This document shows positions 22,136 to 33,171 of a stretch of DNA of 64,000 bases, one piece after another. A program made the position numbers and the translations under genes. How positions within the stretch are numbered: position 1 is the first letter of the stretch; each line of letters starts with the position of its first letter. This DNA comes from Helianthus annuus (taxonomy: Eukaryota > Streptophyta > Magnoliopsida > Asterales > Asteraceae): assembly GCF_002127325.2 (NCBI RefSeq), contig NC_035433.2, positions 146,564,938-146,628,937 on the forward strand. Reading direction: 5' to 3'. The notes below the pieces were generated by a model. That model was not told where the DNA came from. It made no database searches and saw nothing but the letters and a program-made list of their open reading frames with translations.

Positions 22136-22717
22136 ATGGGTTCGGATTTTTTTAGGGAAAAACAAGTTCAATGTGTGTAAAATCAGTAAAACCATAGGGA
22201 GGCATACAACTATTGGGAAATGGTAGTTTAGTCTTTTCACACGTTTTTTAAACTAAAACTAACGGTCCACTGACCGGAGGGAGACATAGAGTGAGATTTT
22301 GTAACCAAGGGGAGGTATATTGCAAAAATTTAAAGTTAATGAGGCAATATGCAAGCGCCCTAAGGGAGAGAAATTATAGTTTACTTAAAAATCATTTTGC
22401 TTTGAAAAAAAATCATTTTTACATAATTATTTTTTCTTTTTTTTTTCTTATAAACATATGTATAAGCCATTCAATTAAAAAAATTAATTTTGCAAAAAAA
22501 ATATTTTTTTAATTTTTTTGAACTGTTTCTTTATGTTTTATTCAATTTTTTTTAATTAAAACAACTTCTACATGTGTTTTCATGAAAAAGCTTCGAAAAT
22601 TATTTGGTAACAATTATCTTTTTACATGTAAAATGAATTATTTATGAGTTTTTACATGGTTCTCTAGTTTCACACATTTTTATAGTTTCCTATTGAACCT
22701 CTAAAACAATATATATA
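22136..22717. other. AT-rich intron sequence
   Basis: No gene. Poly-T/A rich, ending in a short tatata tract (22709-22717) that starts the chain of (TA)n-bounded elements. Confidence 0.5.
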
Positions 22718-22967
22718 GAGTGTGGATCCTACGGAAAGTGTGTTTTTCCTAGAAAGTCTAGGAAGCGATCTGGGTCATCCAATGGGTGTGTTTAATGGTT
22801 GAGATCATCTTGGTGGCATTTTGGTAATATGTGTTTGTTAAAAATATGATTATTTAATTAATCAGAGGTAGATATGTCATTTAGCTTGTTTTAAATATGG
22901 AAATAATTGTCATTCCATAAACACCCCACATTTCATGCGATTCTCTCTCTCTCTCTCTCTCTTTCTC

Positions 22968-23015
<48 letters not shown>

Positions 23016-23685
23016 TTCTATCATTCATGAAGAAACACATCAAGAAAACACATCGTATTAATCTGCTTGCTGTTAAAACACAATGTCAAGAAATCCTCTA
23101 GCATTACCAGCATGGATGGTAAAACACAGCGTATGAATCTGTTTGCTGTTAAAACACAACTGTATGAATCTGAATACTAAAACACAACTGTATGAATCTG
23201 CTTGCTGTTAAAACACAACTGTATGAATCTGAATGCTAAAACACAACTGTGTGAATCTGTTTGCTGTTAAAACACAACTGTATGAATCTGAATGCTAAAA
23301 CACAACTGTATGAATCTGCTTGCTGCTAAAACATAACTGTATTAATTTGCTTGCTGTTAAAACACATCGTCAAGAAAATGGAGATGATACAAACAGTATT
23401 TGAATGGTGATGATGAACTCGGAGATGGTGGAGATGGAGAAGTGTTTGATGATGACGATGACGAAGACGAAGAAGGAGAAGGTTGCGAATTACAAAAAAT
23501 CTTGGAGAAACAGTTTCCATAATTATAGGCATTGTTAGGTAATGAGAGATAAAATTCTAAAAATAAAATAAAATGTCAAATTACACAAGTGCCCTTTTAG
23601 TTAAAATCTCTCCATGCCACGTGTCACATTCTTATTGGTTCCTAGACTTTCTAGGAAAAACCCGCTTTCTACCCAACTCCTCCTC
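22718..23685 (+). mobile_element. (TA)n-bounded MITE family A, copy 1
   Basis: Inverted ends: ggaaagtgtgtttttcctag near the left and its counterpart ctaggaaaaacccgctttct near the right, each with the inner palindrome cctagaaagtctagg. Flanked by (TA)n. The interior has a (CT)n tract (22937-23013) and a minisatellite of aaaacacaactgtatgaatc units (about 23030-23370). A GA-rich stretch (23400-23480) resembles acidic coding sequence but has no proven frame. Confidence 0.75.
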
Positions 23686-23729
23686 TATATATATATATAT
23701 CTATGTGTGTGTCTGTGTGTGTGTGTGTT

Positions 23730-24222
23730 GGATAGGGATCTTAAGACAAACACATGGTAATTGAGAAACGCGAGAAGCATTCTAGACCACATATTTTCTA
23801 ACCTAAATTTTATGTTTTAATTGCACACTTCTTAGAGTTTTTTTGTACATATGTATATGTATATTGTCAATTTTTAAACTATACATATATGTATAGTATG
23901 AAACATATATGTACAGTACTTATTTTTCAACTATACACACGTATTTTACATAGATGTACAATACTTACGTTTTAATTTTACACACGTATATACATATAGG
24001 TTTAGTTAAAGATTGGCAATATACTCATGTGTACATATCAACTATACACATGTGTATAACCATAAAAAAGTTTAAAAAAAAACTGACAGGAAAATCTCTG
24101 ATTTTTCCAAAAAAAAAAATAATAATAATTTTTTTGCGTTTTTGCTTAGTTATAATGTTAGGTACAGAATGCTTCTCGCATTTGTTAGTTAGCCTAATGT
24201 TTCTCTTATAATCCTAACCCTA
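23730..24222. mobile_element. (TA)n-bounded inverted-repeat element (family M)
   Basis: Left end gatagggatcttaag with gcgagaagcattct inside; right end agaatgcttctcgc and taatcctaaccctat. These are imperfect inverted repeats. Bounded by TA/TG microsatellite (23685-23729 and 24223-24265). The interior has several tatacacatgtgta-type tracts. No coding. Confidence 0.65.
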
Positions 24223-24232
24223 TGTATGTATA

Positions 24233-24265
<33 letters not shown>

Positions 24266-24657
24266 TTAATAAAAGGGTAAAATGAGAACCACCTTTAATT
24301 ATGAGAACCATGAGAAGTAGTCTTTCCAAAGGGTTTTTTCAAAAAAAAAAATCACAAAAATATTTAAAAAAATCACTTATTCCAGCAAAAAGAAAATAAT
24401 AAATGAAATGTCGCATGCAAAAATTTACATCGGACGTAAAAAAAGTTTACATCGCCGTAAAAAATTTACATTAGGCTTAAACAAAATTTACATCAGGCGT
24501 AATTATCGACTCGACAAATTTTTTTGTTTTTTTTATTACAGATGTGTTTATAACATTTTCGTCTACGTTTATGCAAAAAAAAGGTAGCGCAACTCGCCCG
24601 AGAAATAGGAGTTCTCATGGTTCTCACAACTCGTGGTAGTTCTTAATTGAGCTGAAT

Positions 24658-24658
<1 letters not shown>
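24266..24658. mobile_element. (TA)n-bounded inverted-repeat element (family F)
   Basis: Left end aaatgagaaccacctttaat; right end ggttctcacaactcgtggta with ttcttaattgagc. Imperfect inverted termini, directly next to (TA)n on both sides. The interior repeats tttacatc(a/g)ggcgtaa motifs. No coding. Confidence 0.65.
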
Positions 24659-24732
<74 letters not shown>

Positions 24733-24734
24733 AT
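24659..24734. repeat. (TA)n microsatellite
   Basis: About 75 bp of nearly pure TA dinucleotide between two inverted-repeat elements. Confidence 0.95.
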
Positions 24735-25312
24735 AGTGAAAGTGTAAAATACAATATTGCTTAATGTACGAGCGTAAGCTATGAAATTATGCACATTGTA
24801 AAACTCAAAACCTTAATAACACAAGTTGAAAATTTTTCGATTTTCCACCCCATCCCCAATTATTTTCCTAAAAATTCCTTGCTCCTACCAAGCTTGTTGC
24901 CCAAAATATTTATTCATATTTTCGTATTAAGTTAAATAAAAACGTGAAAACGGGGCTATTAGTAAATTTTTATAATTGTTTTTAAAATAGATGTGAGTTT
25001 AAATAAAGTGCAAAACTAGTTTTTATAAAAAGGAAACTAGTTCTTCGTCGAGGTACTTACTATTAATCTCGTATCATTATAAATATTTTGATCTTTATTT
25101 TTGTTAAACAATATTTAGCCTTTTTTTATGTGTAAGAACGCGTCATTTGAATGAATAAAGATTATGTAGTTTTGTTTGGATTTATTATTGTTTGACCCGA
25201 CCTGAATCGATCATCTGACCGAACATATAACCCGAAACATAGCAATAGGAAAAAAAATTGGTCACTTGTCCCCCCCCCCCCCCCGAACTTTTGGTCAAGC
25301 TCCGCCAGTTCA
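24735..25312. mobile_element. (TA)n-bounded element, family G end
   Basis: The left end (gtgaaagtgtaaaat, then gctatgaaattatgc and gtaaaactcaaaacc) matches the reverse complement of 48781-48898, which also abuts (TA)n. The right boundary is uncertain; it includes a poly-C run (25270-25285) and ends at the next TA tract. Confidence 0.5.
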
Positions 25313-25324
25313 TATATATATATA

Positions 25325-26698
25325 GTAGGAGTTGGGTAGAAAGTGTATTTTTCCTAGAAAGTCTAGGAAGCAATGAGAATTGGACATGTGGCATTGAGTT
25401 ATTTTAACTAGAAGGGCAATTATGTAATTTCACATTTTAATTTTATTTTGGGAATTTATATTTCATTAACTAACATTGCATGATCTCGAAGGTAACTGAT
25501 TATGTCCATGATTTTCGGAAATTTGGTTGTGTTTCGAATCCAAATCTCATTCAAATCATATGTATATACAATTCTTTCTATCGTTTTCTTCTTCACCAGC
25601 AGTATTCGTATTCAATAAATTTTTCAGAGAGAAAAATCATGGCTTTCAACACACTTGTTGATTGTGGAGATGGTTATTAACATTTAACTGCAAAACCATC
25701 AGCTTGTTCTTGGTGATGTGTTTTAACAGCAAGCAGATTCATACAGTTGTGTTTTAGCATTCAACTTCATACAGTTGTGTTTTAACAGCAAGCAGATTCA
25801 TACAGTTGTGTTTTAGCATTCAGATTCATACAGTTGTGTTTTAGCATTCATGTTGGTAATATTGGAGGATTTCTTGACGCTGTGTTTTACCATTCAGATT
25901 CATACAGTTGTGTTTTAACAGCAAGCAGATTCATACAGTTGTGTTTTAGCATTCAGATTCATACAGTTGTGTTTTAGCAGCAAGCAGATTCATACAGTTG
26001 TGTTTTAGCATTCAGATTCATACAGTTGTGTTTTAACAGCAAGCAGATTCATACAGTTGTGTTTTAGCATTCATGTTGGTAATGCTGGAGGATTTCTTGA
26101 CGCTGTGTTTTACCATTCAGATTCATACAGTTGTGTTTTAACAGCAAGCAGATTCATACAGTTGTGTTTTAGCATTCAGACTCATACAATTGTGTTTTAG
26201 CATTCAGATTCATACAGTTGTGTTTTAACAGCAAGCAGATTCATACAGTTGTGTTTTAGCATTCAGATTCATACAGTTTTGTTTTAGCCTTCATGTTGGT
26301 AATGATAGAGGATTTCTTGACATTGTGTTTTAACAGCAAGCAGATTCATACAGTTGTGTTCTAATAGCAAGCAGATTAGCAAGCAGATTAATACGATGTG
26401 TTTTTTTTATGTGTTTCTTCATGAAGGATAGAAGGAAGAGAGAGAGAGAGAAAGGGAGAGAGAGAGAGAGAAAAAAAATCGCAAGAAATGTGGGATGGTT
26501 ATGGAATGACAATTATTTCCATATTTAAAACAAGCTAAATGACATATCTACCCCTGATTAATTAAATAATCCTATTGTTAAGAAACACATATTACCAAAA
26601 TGCCACCAAGATGATCTCAACCATTAAACACACCCATTGGATGGCCCAGATCGCTTCCTAGACTTTCTAGAAAAAACACACTTTCCGTAGGATCCCCA

Positions 26699-26701
<3 letters not shown>
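25325..26701 (-). mobile_element. (TA)n-bounded MITE family A, copy 2 (expanded minisatellite)
   Basis: Same termini as 22718-23685 but inverted (agaaagtgtatttttcctag left; ctttctagaaaaaacacact right). The internal minisatellite is far longer (about 25690-26395). Flanked by (TA)n on both sides. Confidence 0.75.
25690..26395. repeat. Minisatellite, gattcatacagttgtgtttt units
   Basis: At least 15 units of about 22-32 bp, alternating with spacers agcattca and aacagcaagca. A higher-order unit including catgttggtaat and ggatttcttgac recurs three times (near 25850, 26085 and 26290). The copy at 23030-23370 is the same repeat on the other strand and is shorter. Confidence 0.88.
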
Positions 26702-26732
<31 letters not shown>

Positions 26733-26736
<4 letters not shown>

Positions 26737-27461
26737 ATTAGGATTAGGATCAAGAGTGAATAACTTCTTGATAGTGAACTGAGTGAAATAATCTTGGCCC
26801 TTGATCGTTTTTTAGATTTAAAGTGCTCGATTGACATTACCCAAGTATGTTTAATTAAAATCTCTTAATTTTCTGATCTCATTATTTTTGGGCATTAATC
26901 TTTTTTTTTTTTTTTGAATATGTGATGAAGTTATTTATTTTTGCATACATCTGATATGTTTCATTTTCATTAATTTCATAATTTTTATATGAATTTACTC
27001 GTATACATGCCTAATATACTATATGTTGTTAATATACACATATGTAACCATTTCTGAATATAATACACAGGTGTATAAAAACTGTACATATGTGTATAAA
27101 CTAACAGCTGTGTATCTTGTATAAACTGATAGTTAGCGAGATTGTACACATGTGTATAACTAACAGCTGCGTATATTGTGTAAACTGATATTAGCGAGAC
27201 TGTACACATGTATATACACTAACAACTATGTATTTTGTATATACGGAAACTAGCGAGATTTTAGGGATTTTGATTATATTGTTTAATAAATTCAATTTAC
27301 AAAAGACACAAATACCCTTATGTCATTTATTTTAAAGGGGAGTTACAACATTATAATTACAATCTTGCCATTGTTTAAAAATCTCTAGATGAAGTAATCC
27401 AATGGCCCATATTAGTTCACACAGTTCATTTTCAACCTAGTGTTCACTCTAGAACCCTACC

Positions 27462-27462
<1 letters not shown>
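26733..27462 (+). mobile_element. (TA)n-bounded element family B, copy 1
   Basis: Left end ggattaggatcaagagtgaa… agtgaactgagtgaa; right end agttcacacagttca… gtgttcactctagaaccctac. The ends are imperfect inverse complements. Long (TA)n on both sides. The interior has tandem gcgagactgtacacatgtgta-like motifs. Same orientation as the copy at 30111. Confidence 0.75.

Positions 27463-27528
<66 letters not shown>
27463..27528. repeat. (TA)n microsatellite
   Basis: About 65 bp of TA repeats separating family B copy 1 from the 2.6-kb family C element. Confidence 0.95.
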
Positions 27529-27530
<2 letters not shown>

Positions 27531-30091
27531 CTAATTATAAGGAGAAAACCCACTCCAGTTGACTAAACCCTGAAAACCCACATGTGTGGCTACAATTCAG
27601 CCACATCACATATGCATAAAGATGAAGAGAGGGGTATTTACGTCAATTTACCCATAGCCTGAAAATGTAACAGGTACCTTTATGAGAATGCTGACAACTT
27701 TTTTACATATTCTCTCTCTAGAATTTAAAATGGCTACACTTATAAAAAAAACTTCTCTACCTCATTCCAGATCTAAGATCTGAAACAAAACTCTCATTTC
27801 CAAGTTCCAACTCTCTACTCCATCTCTCTACCAACAACATCGCCTCCACCTTCCACCACCACCATCACCGCCGTAACCTACTACCACCACTACCGCCACC
27901 GCCGTAAACTCTCATCCCCACAGCCGGATCCGGATCCAGATCGGAAATAATCAGAATTAAACATCACTCTTCCTCTATCTTTCCACCATCTCCCATCTCT
28001 CTCTCTCTTCGGGAACCAGATCTGCAATGGTGGTTGCAGATTTGGTGGAAGGTTAGGGTTTGTTCGAAATAAAATTTTGGGGTTTTCATGTACAAAAGAG
28101 GATAGCTCAAATTGACGGTTGAAGGTTGATGAAGGATGGTGGCAGGTGGGGTTGATGGCGGATATTGATGGCAGTCGTTGTTGTTGAAGGAAGGTGGCAG
28201 GTGGGTTGATGTTGGCGGTTGTTGATGAAGGATGGTCGCAGGTGGGTGGTGATCGTTGAAGGTTGATGAAAGATGGTGGCAAGTGGTGGTCCGGTGGTAG
28301 TGGTGGTTGTTGGGAGCTACGGTGGTGGAGGGTCTAGCTGAAAACATGAATAATCAAAGCCAAAGCCAATTTCAGGTGCTCGATTTGATTTTGAAGCCTT
28401 TTTTTTAAGCTTATTTAATTCAGGTGCTCGATTTGATTCATTTTTTAGGCTGCATTTTTAGTCTGCATTTTTGTTGTTTTTATGGATCTGCAATTTTTTT
28501 TGTTCAAGAAGATAAAGGTTTTTAAGTTCTTGTTTTGTGGATCTGCAAATCCGATGTTGAAGATGAACCAGGCAAAGATCCAGTAAAATTACACATCCTT
28601 TTTTACGTTTTTTGAGGATGCTGAAAGGTTTTGTTCGAATTTTTTGTTCAAGAAGGTGAATATGTATGTTTTTAAGCTTTTTTTGCAAATCTGCAATTTT
28701 TTTACTCTACATTTTTGTTGTTTTTTGTGGATCTATAACTTTTTTTTATTTTTTGTTCAAGAAGATGAAGTTTTTTAAGTTCTTGTTTTCTATACATATT
28801 GCTTTTTATTATTGATTTTATCATTTTTTTTGTGTAAAATTTGTTTCAGTTCTGAACAAATCGAAACAATTTGATTTAAGTTATTGTTTATTGAATTAAA
28901 TTGAAGTTACTTTTCTTGTTTATTGTTATTAATTGTAGTTTTCTCTTGATACAAATAATAAAGATAGAGTAAATTTTGTTAGATGAAACAAATGTCTTAG
29001 TTTACAAAAGTCAAAGGGATTCGTGTAACATCTTTATGTAACCCAACATAGATGGGTTTAGTAATGTAACAATTCTACTATGTTTTGTTAGTTACATATT
29101 TAAAAATTCTAAAAAAAAAACATAAATAGTTACATTTTATCGTGTTACATAAATAATGCACGTTACTGAAAATAAAGTGTGTTGTGTTTCTGGCATAAAT
29201 TGATAATTAAAAAATGCATGTTACATTTTTTCGTGTTACATAAATAATGCACGTTACTGAAAATAAAGTGTGTTGTACACTTTTTTAGACTGTTGTTTTT
29301 ATTATTGATTACATCATTTTTTGTGTAAAATTTGTTTTTAGATCTTGTTCAAGAAGGTGAATAAGTATGTTTTTTTTCAACCTTGTTTGGAAATCTACAC
29401 TTTGAAGATGATGTTTCAGATGTTGAAGATGATGTTTCAGATGTTGAAGATGATTCAAAAGATGTTTGATGTTGAACATAGTTACGAAATGTAACAATCA
29501 AAGAAAAAATGCCTGTTACATTTTTTTTGTGTTAGAAATGTAACAATCAATCAAAGCAAAAATGCCTGAGATTTATGTAGACTTTTGCTGTGTTGAATCT
29601 GAGAATTTTACATGTTATGGATTTTTTGGTTTTGTTTTTACCATGTTACATTTTATTTTTGCCTCAGATTTTTGTACATTTTTGCTGTATCCGTGTTACA
29701 TTTTTTTTTTCACTGAGATTTTTGTACATTTTTGCTCTATGTGTGTTTGATCAGTGCTTTTGTTGATGGTTGCTTAAATATCTTTGTTAATGGGTGATAG
29801 AACTTTAATCATCAGAGAGAGAAAACATAAAATAATGAAAGAAAAGTACTTTAATCAAGAGAGAGAGAGAGAGAGAAAACATAAATTAATGGGTGACAGT
29901 ACTTTACTGCACTTTCTTTGTTCCAATATTACCCTTCATTACATTAAATACATTAAAAAATTGAGACAAAGTACACAAAAGCAATTGATGGGGCAAAAGT
30001 TAATCCTAGCCATCCATCAACTTTGATCAATGGTGATTAATGGGTTTTCAGGGTTTAGTCAACTGGAGTGGGTTTTCGATTTATCCTTGCC
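27529..30091. mobile_element. (TA)n-bounded inverted-repeat element family C (2.6 kb)
   Basis: Long matching inverted ends: aaacccactccagttgacta… ctgaaaaccca on the left (27546-27580) and its reverse complement at 30044-30077. (TA)n on both sides. The interior holds a CCA/CCG-rich block (27830-28350) that can be read as Pro/His/Ser-rich frames without homology, then repeated gttcaagaag / gatctgca blocks and gtgttacat motifs. It may contain a captured gene fragment but no function can be given. Confidence 0.7.
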
Positions 30092-30110
30092 ATATATATA
30101 TATATATATA

Positions 30111-30890
30111 GGATTAGGATCAAGAGTGAACAATTTTTTGAGAGTGAACTGAGTGAACTAATTTTGGCCATTGATCATTTTTTAGATTAAAAGGGTAAGA
30201 TTGGCATTACCCAAGTATGTTTAATTAAAATCCCTTAATTTTCTCATCTCTTAACTCTCTTTCTCTCTCTCATATTTAATTATTTCTCCATTATCTCTGA
30301 GATTGAAATGTAATTATTTTTGGGCATTAATTTTTTTTTGAATATGTGATGAAGTTATTTATTTTTGCATACATGTGATATGTTTCATTTTCATTAATTT
30401 CATAATTTTTATATGAATCTACTCGTGTGCATGCCTAATATACTATATGTTGTTAATATGCACATATGTAACCATTTCTGAATATAATACACAAATGTAT
30501 AAAACACTGTACACATGTGTATAAACTAACAGTTGTATATCTTATATAAACTGATAGTTAGCGAGACTGTACACATGTGTATAAACTAACAGCTGTGTAT
30601 ATTGTATAAACTGATACTAGCGAGACTGTACACATGTGTATACACTAACAACTATGTATCTTGTATATATGGAAACTAGCGAGATTTTAGGGATTTTGAT
30701 TATATTGTTTAATAAATGCAATTTACAAAAGACACAAATACCCTTCTGTCATTTATTTTAAAGGGGAGTTACAACATTATAATTACAATCTTACCATTGT
30801 TTAAAAATCTCTAGATGATGTAATCCAATGGCCCAGATTAGTTCACACAGTTCATTCTCAACCTAGTGTTCACTCTAGAACCCTACCCTC
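30111..30890 (+). mobile_element. (TA)n-bounded element family B, copy 2
   Basis: Matches 26733-27462 over nearly its whole length, with an extra ctctttctctctctc-containing stretch near 30250-30320. Bounded by (TA)n at both ends. Confidence 0.75.
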
Positions 30891-30910
30891 TATATATATA
30901 TATATATATA

Positions 30911-31281
30911 GGGTAAGGATAGTGTAAAAAGGGCCTAAAGTGTGAGAAGTGTGAGAAGTATATTATAACACTATATATAATACTATGTAACACCCTATTA
31001 ACACCGTATAACAATATGTAACACCATATAATACCATATAACACTATGTAACACTATATATCATTATATAACAAATATAACACTATACATCTATCATAGG
31101 CATGCTATCAGACAACCTATAGTGTTATATTTGTTATATAATGATATATAGTGTTACAAAGTGTTATATGGTATTATATGGTGTTACATATTGTTATACT
31201 GTGTTTATAGGGTGTTATATAGTATTATATATAATGTTATAATACACTTCTCACACTTTGAGCACTTTTTACAGGATCCTC

Positions 31282-31284
<3 letters not shown>
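30911..31284. mobile_element. (TA)n-bounded long-hairpin element family D, copy 1
   Basis: Nearly the whole 374 bp is one inverted repeat built from taacactatat / atatagtgtta and gtaacaccatat-type blocks, with a small loop around ctatcataggcatgctatcag (31091-31111). Ends: gggtaaggatagtg left, aggatcctctac right. Flanked by (TA)n. A transcript would fold into a very long hairpin. Confidence 0.78.

Positions 31285-31350
<66 letters not shown>
31285..31350. repeat. (TA)n microsatellite
   Basis: About 65 bp of TA repeats between family D and family E elements. Runs of Ile-Tyr in the conceptual translation are meaningless. Confidence 0.95.
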
Positions 31351-31352
<2 letters not shown>

Positions 31353-31713
31353 AAGTATCCGTTAGGAACCACCTTTTATTGCGAGAACCGCGAGAACCAA
31401 TGTGAACACAATCCAAGATACCTAAAAAATCTAAAAAACACAAAAAAAAAATTTAATATTTTTTTATTAAAATCGCTACTTTTCGTTAATAATAAAAAAA
31501 TTTTGGATACTAAAAGTAGTAGTTTTAATAAAAAATATTAAAAAAAATTGTGTGTTAATGTTTAGCTTTATGGTTTAGTTTTTAGCATTTAGCTTGGGTT
31601 GGGGGGGGGGGGGGGGTTAGGTTTTTGGTGGTGTAGTGAGTTTATTTTATTGTGTTCGCATTGATTTCTTAAGGTTCTCGCAATAAATGTGGTTCTCGTA
31701 TGAACCCTACCCT
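31351..31713. mobile_element. (TA)n-associated inverted-repeat element family E, copy 1
   Basis: Left: aaccaccttttattgcgaga and ccgcgagaaccaatgtgaac; right: the inverse ending tatgaaccctaccctag. The second copy is at 54828. The interior has cgctacttttcg / actaaaagtag inverted blocks and a poly-G run (31601-31617). The right end lies about 40 bp from exon A of the ankyrin gene. Confidence 0.7.
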
Positions 31714-31752
31714 AGGTGAATAAAGACAAATACGAAACAAGAGAATGCTTAC

Positions 31753-32235
31753 CGAAAAGATCAGCCTCAATGCATTTCAGTAGGACCCAACCTCGATTCT
31801 CATTTGTCCAATTTTCAGTGGTCATATTTTCAGAATTATCATACAAATATTCCACCGTATCATGGTGACCAAATAAAGCAGCAATGTAGAGTGGCATCAT
31901 TCCTTCACTACCTGGGATTGTTAGTAATTTCTTGTTCTTATTCACCAAAATCTCAGCCAATTTTTTGTTCCCAGCTACTGCTGCCGAACATAGGGCTGTG
32001 TTACCGCTTTTATTTTGAAGCTCTAGATCCTCTTCATTCATTACTTTCAAAAGTTCTTCCACGAACTTGGTGTTCTGGGCTGATACTGCAATATGAAGTG
32101 CCGTTTCATGATTTCCTGTGATGCTAAACCGTACCAACTCTAGTCGTTGACTTAGGATGGCATTTGCAGCTTCCCAATCTCCATTAATTGCAGCATTATA
32201 TAGAGGAACACATGTTTTGATGTAGTCTTGTCTTC
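31753..32235 (-). pseudogene. Ankyrin/PGG gene: exon A (N-terminal ankyrin repeats)
   Basis: Acceptor TTTAAAG, then reading RQDYIKTCVPLYNAAINGDW, ELVRFSITG and ankyrin repeats HETALHIAVSAQNTKFVEEL, GNTALCSAAVAGNKKLAEIL and GMMPLYIAALFGHHDTVEYL. It ends KCIEADLF plus one base before donor GTAAGC. The phase requires an upstream exon that was not found in the next 900 bp. Confidence 0.85.
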
Positions 32236-32558
32236 CTTTAAATAATTAAGAACTCATGTAAATAAGTGACAATATTTTGTTCTAAAGTTATTTAGGTGAA
32301 AGACAAGTTATTAATTCGAAAACTACAAAAAGGTCTATAAGGGAAAATCATGAAAATATTTAATTTTTTTAACGAGGAAACTAACAAAACAGTCTTGACT
32401 TTTTAAACTACCAATGAACTAGAGAAAGGTAAGTGTCTTTGAAGCTACAGATTCCAATCTCGCGGACACAGATTGGATCCTTTAGCACATTATATCCAAT
32501 CATTTTGACGAAGCGGGTCATAGTGTTACACCAAGAACCCCACGAAATAAAGTGGCAC
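32236..32558. other. Sequence upstream of exon A
   Basis: Presumed intron or 5' region of the minus-strand ankyrin gene. No first exon with a matching phase could be identified. Confidence 0.35.
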
Positions 32559-32717
32559 CAGTGGCGGACCTAGGAATTATTTTCTTGGGGGTGCGAACGA
32601 GGGGTTGAACCAAACTTTCAAGGGGTGCGATCGGGTTTTTTTGCCTATAAATTACACTAAAAAATGTTTTTAAGGGGGGCGCCGGCCCACCCAAGCTTAT
32701 ACTTGGGTCCGCCCCTG
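32559..32717. mobile_element. hAT-type MITE, 159 bp, 8-bp TSD AGTGGCAC
   Basis: Starts cagtggcggacct and ends gggtccgcccctg (inverse termini). Exact 8-bp direct repeats AGTGGCAC at 32551-32558 and 32718-32725. Relatives at 6789 and about 170-294. Confidence 0.9.
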
Positions 32718-33171
32718 AGTGGCACTGATTAGTGTATTTTATATACAGCTAATTGTATTCCAACTAAAGCTATTCAATAAATACACTAATACAATTGATT
32801 TTTTTTTTATTTAGTTCAGTGTTATATTTTATGAGTAAAGATCCCGTACAAAGTATCTTATCATACAAAACATACGAATGACATGGAAGAGTAAAAAAAA
32901 ATGCGGTGTCATTTTCGTAATTATTTTACTCGTAATTACACTACAAGATCAAAATTACCCTACAAGATCATTTGTAGAGTAGTTATGATACTCTAAAAAA
33001 TTACCCTATAAGATCAAAATTATTGTACAAGATCATTTTAAAAAATTATCCTATAAGATCACTTTTCCACTCCATTCGTACGTTTTATACGATAAGATAC
33101 TTTGTATTTGATCTTTTGTATATATTTTATAGTTTAGGAAGAGTATGACCGTAAAACATTGTAAATCCTTA
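32718..33171. other. AT-rich intergenic DNA
   Basis: No gene. Contains short repeated blocks (ctacaagatcaaaatta, 32940-33060) and inverse pairs of cgtacgttttat type, perhaps an old MITE. Confidence 0.4.

Larger units (their letters stand above)
17531..31752 (-). other. Giant (14.2-kb) intron of the ankyrin/PGG gene filled with transposons
   Basis: The donor GTAAGCATT (minus, ending 31752) and acceptor TTTGTAG (minus, 17531-17537) agree in phase with exons A and B. The contents, from high to low coordinate, are a chain of (TA)n-bounded elements (22.7-31.7 kb), an ARID-carrying LTR element (19.96-22.13 kb), a degenerate minisatellite (18.6-19.96 kb) and a small tandem duplication. No host exon was recognised inside. 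Confidence 0.7.
8100..32235 (-). pseudogene. Ankyrin-repeat/PGG-domain membrane protein gene (ITN1/ACD6-like), split by retrotransposons
   Basis: Recognised exons on the minus strand: A 31753-32235, B 17360-17530, C 16698-17185, D 16044-16560 plus 8100-8220. Junctions join in frame: A ends in phase 1 (…ADLF+g) and B supplies 'at' giving Asp then MALKI; B to C rebuilds Cys in LKSCFGEH; C to D reads WFK then EVESM. A and C carry ankyrin repeats (ETALHIA, NTALCSA, MPLYIAALFGH, RVLFVAAEMGN, NMLHLVGKN). D carries a PGG domain (GYDQKN, four predicted membrane segments). A 7.8-kb LTR element with TSD AAATA interrupts D in membrane segment 4. Removing it and one TSD copy leaves 633 nt, exactly 211 codons ending in TAA, so the insertion broke a working frame. 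As it stands the protein would run into the LTR and stop at 15970. The intron between A and B is 14.2 kb of transposons. The first exon, before the RQDYIKTCVPLY segment, was not found. Family members act in salt/ABA and immune responses; the role here is inference. Confidence 0.8.

Noticed and set aside
25690..26395. CRISPR-like array
   Set aside because: Units are degenerate minisatellite repeats without unique spacers, in a plant nuclear genome.
27890..28347. Pro/His/Ser-rich minus-strand frames
   Set aside because: Low-complexity CCA-rich DNA inside a transposon; overlapping frames look alike and none shows a domain.
31161..31541. Open frames with long Ile-Tyr runs (also 52163-52393 and 52471-52734)
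   Set aside because: They are translations of (TA)n and of the family D hairpin, not proteins.
32420..32530. Possible first exon of the ankyrin gene (minus-strand ATG near 32510)
   Set aside because: The peptide shows no family resemblance and no donor of the required phase was found.
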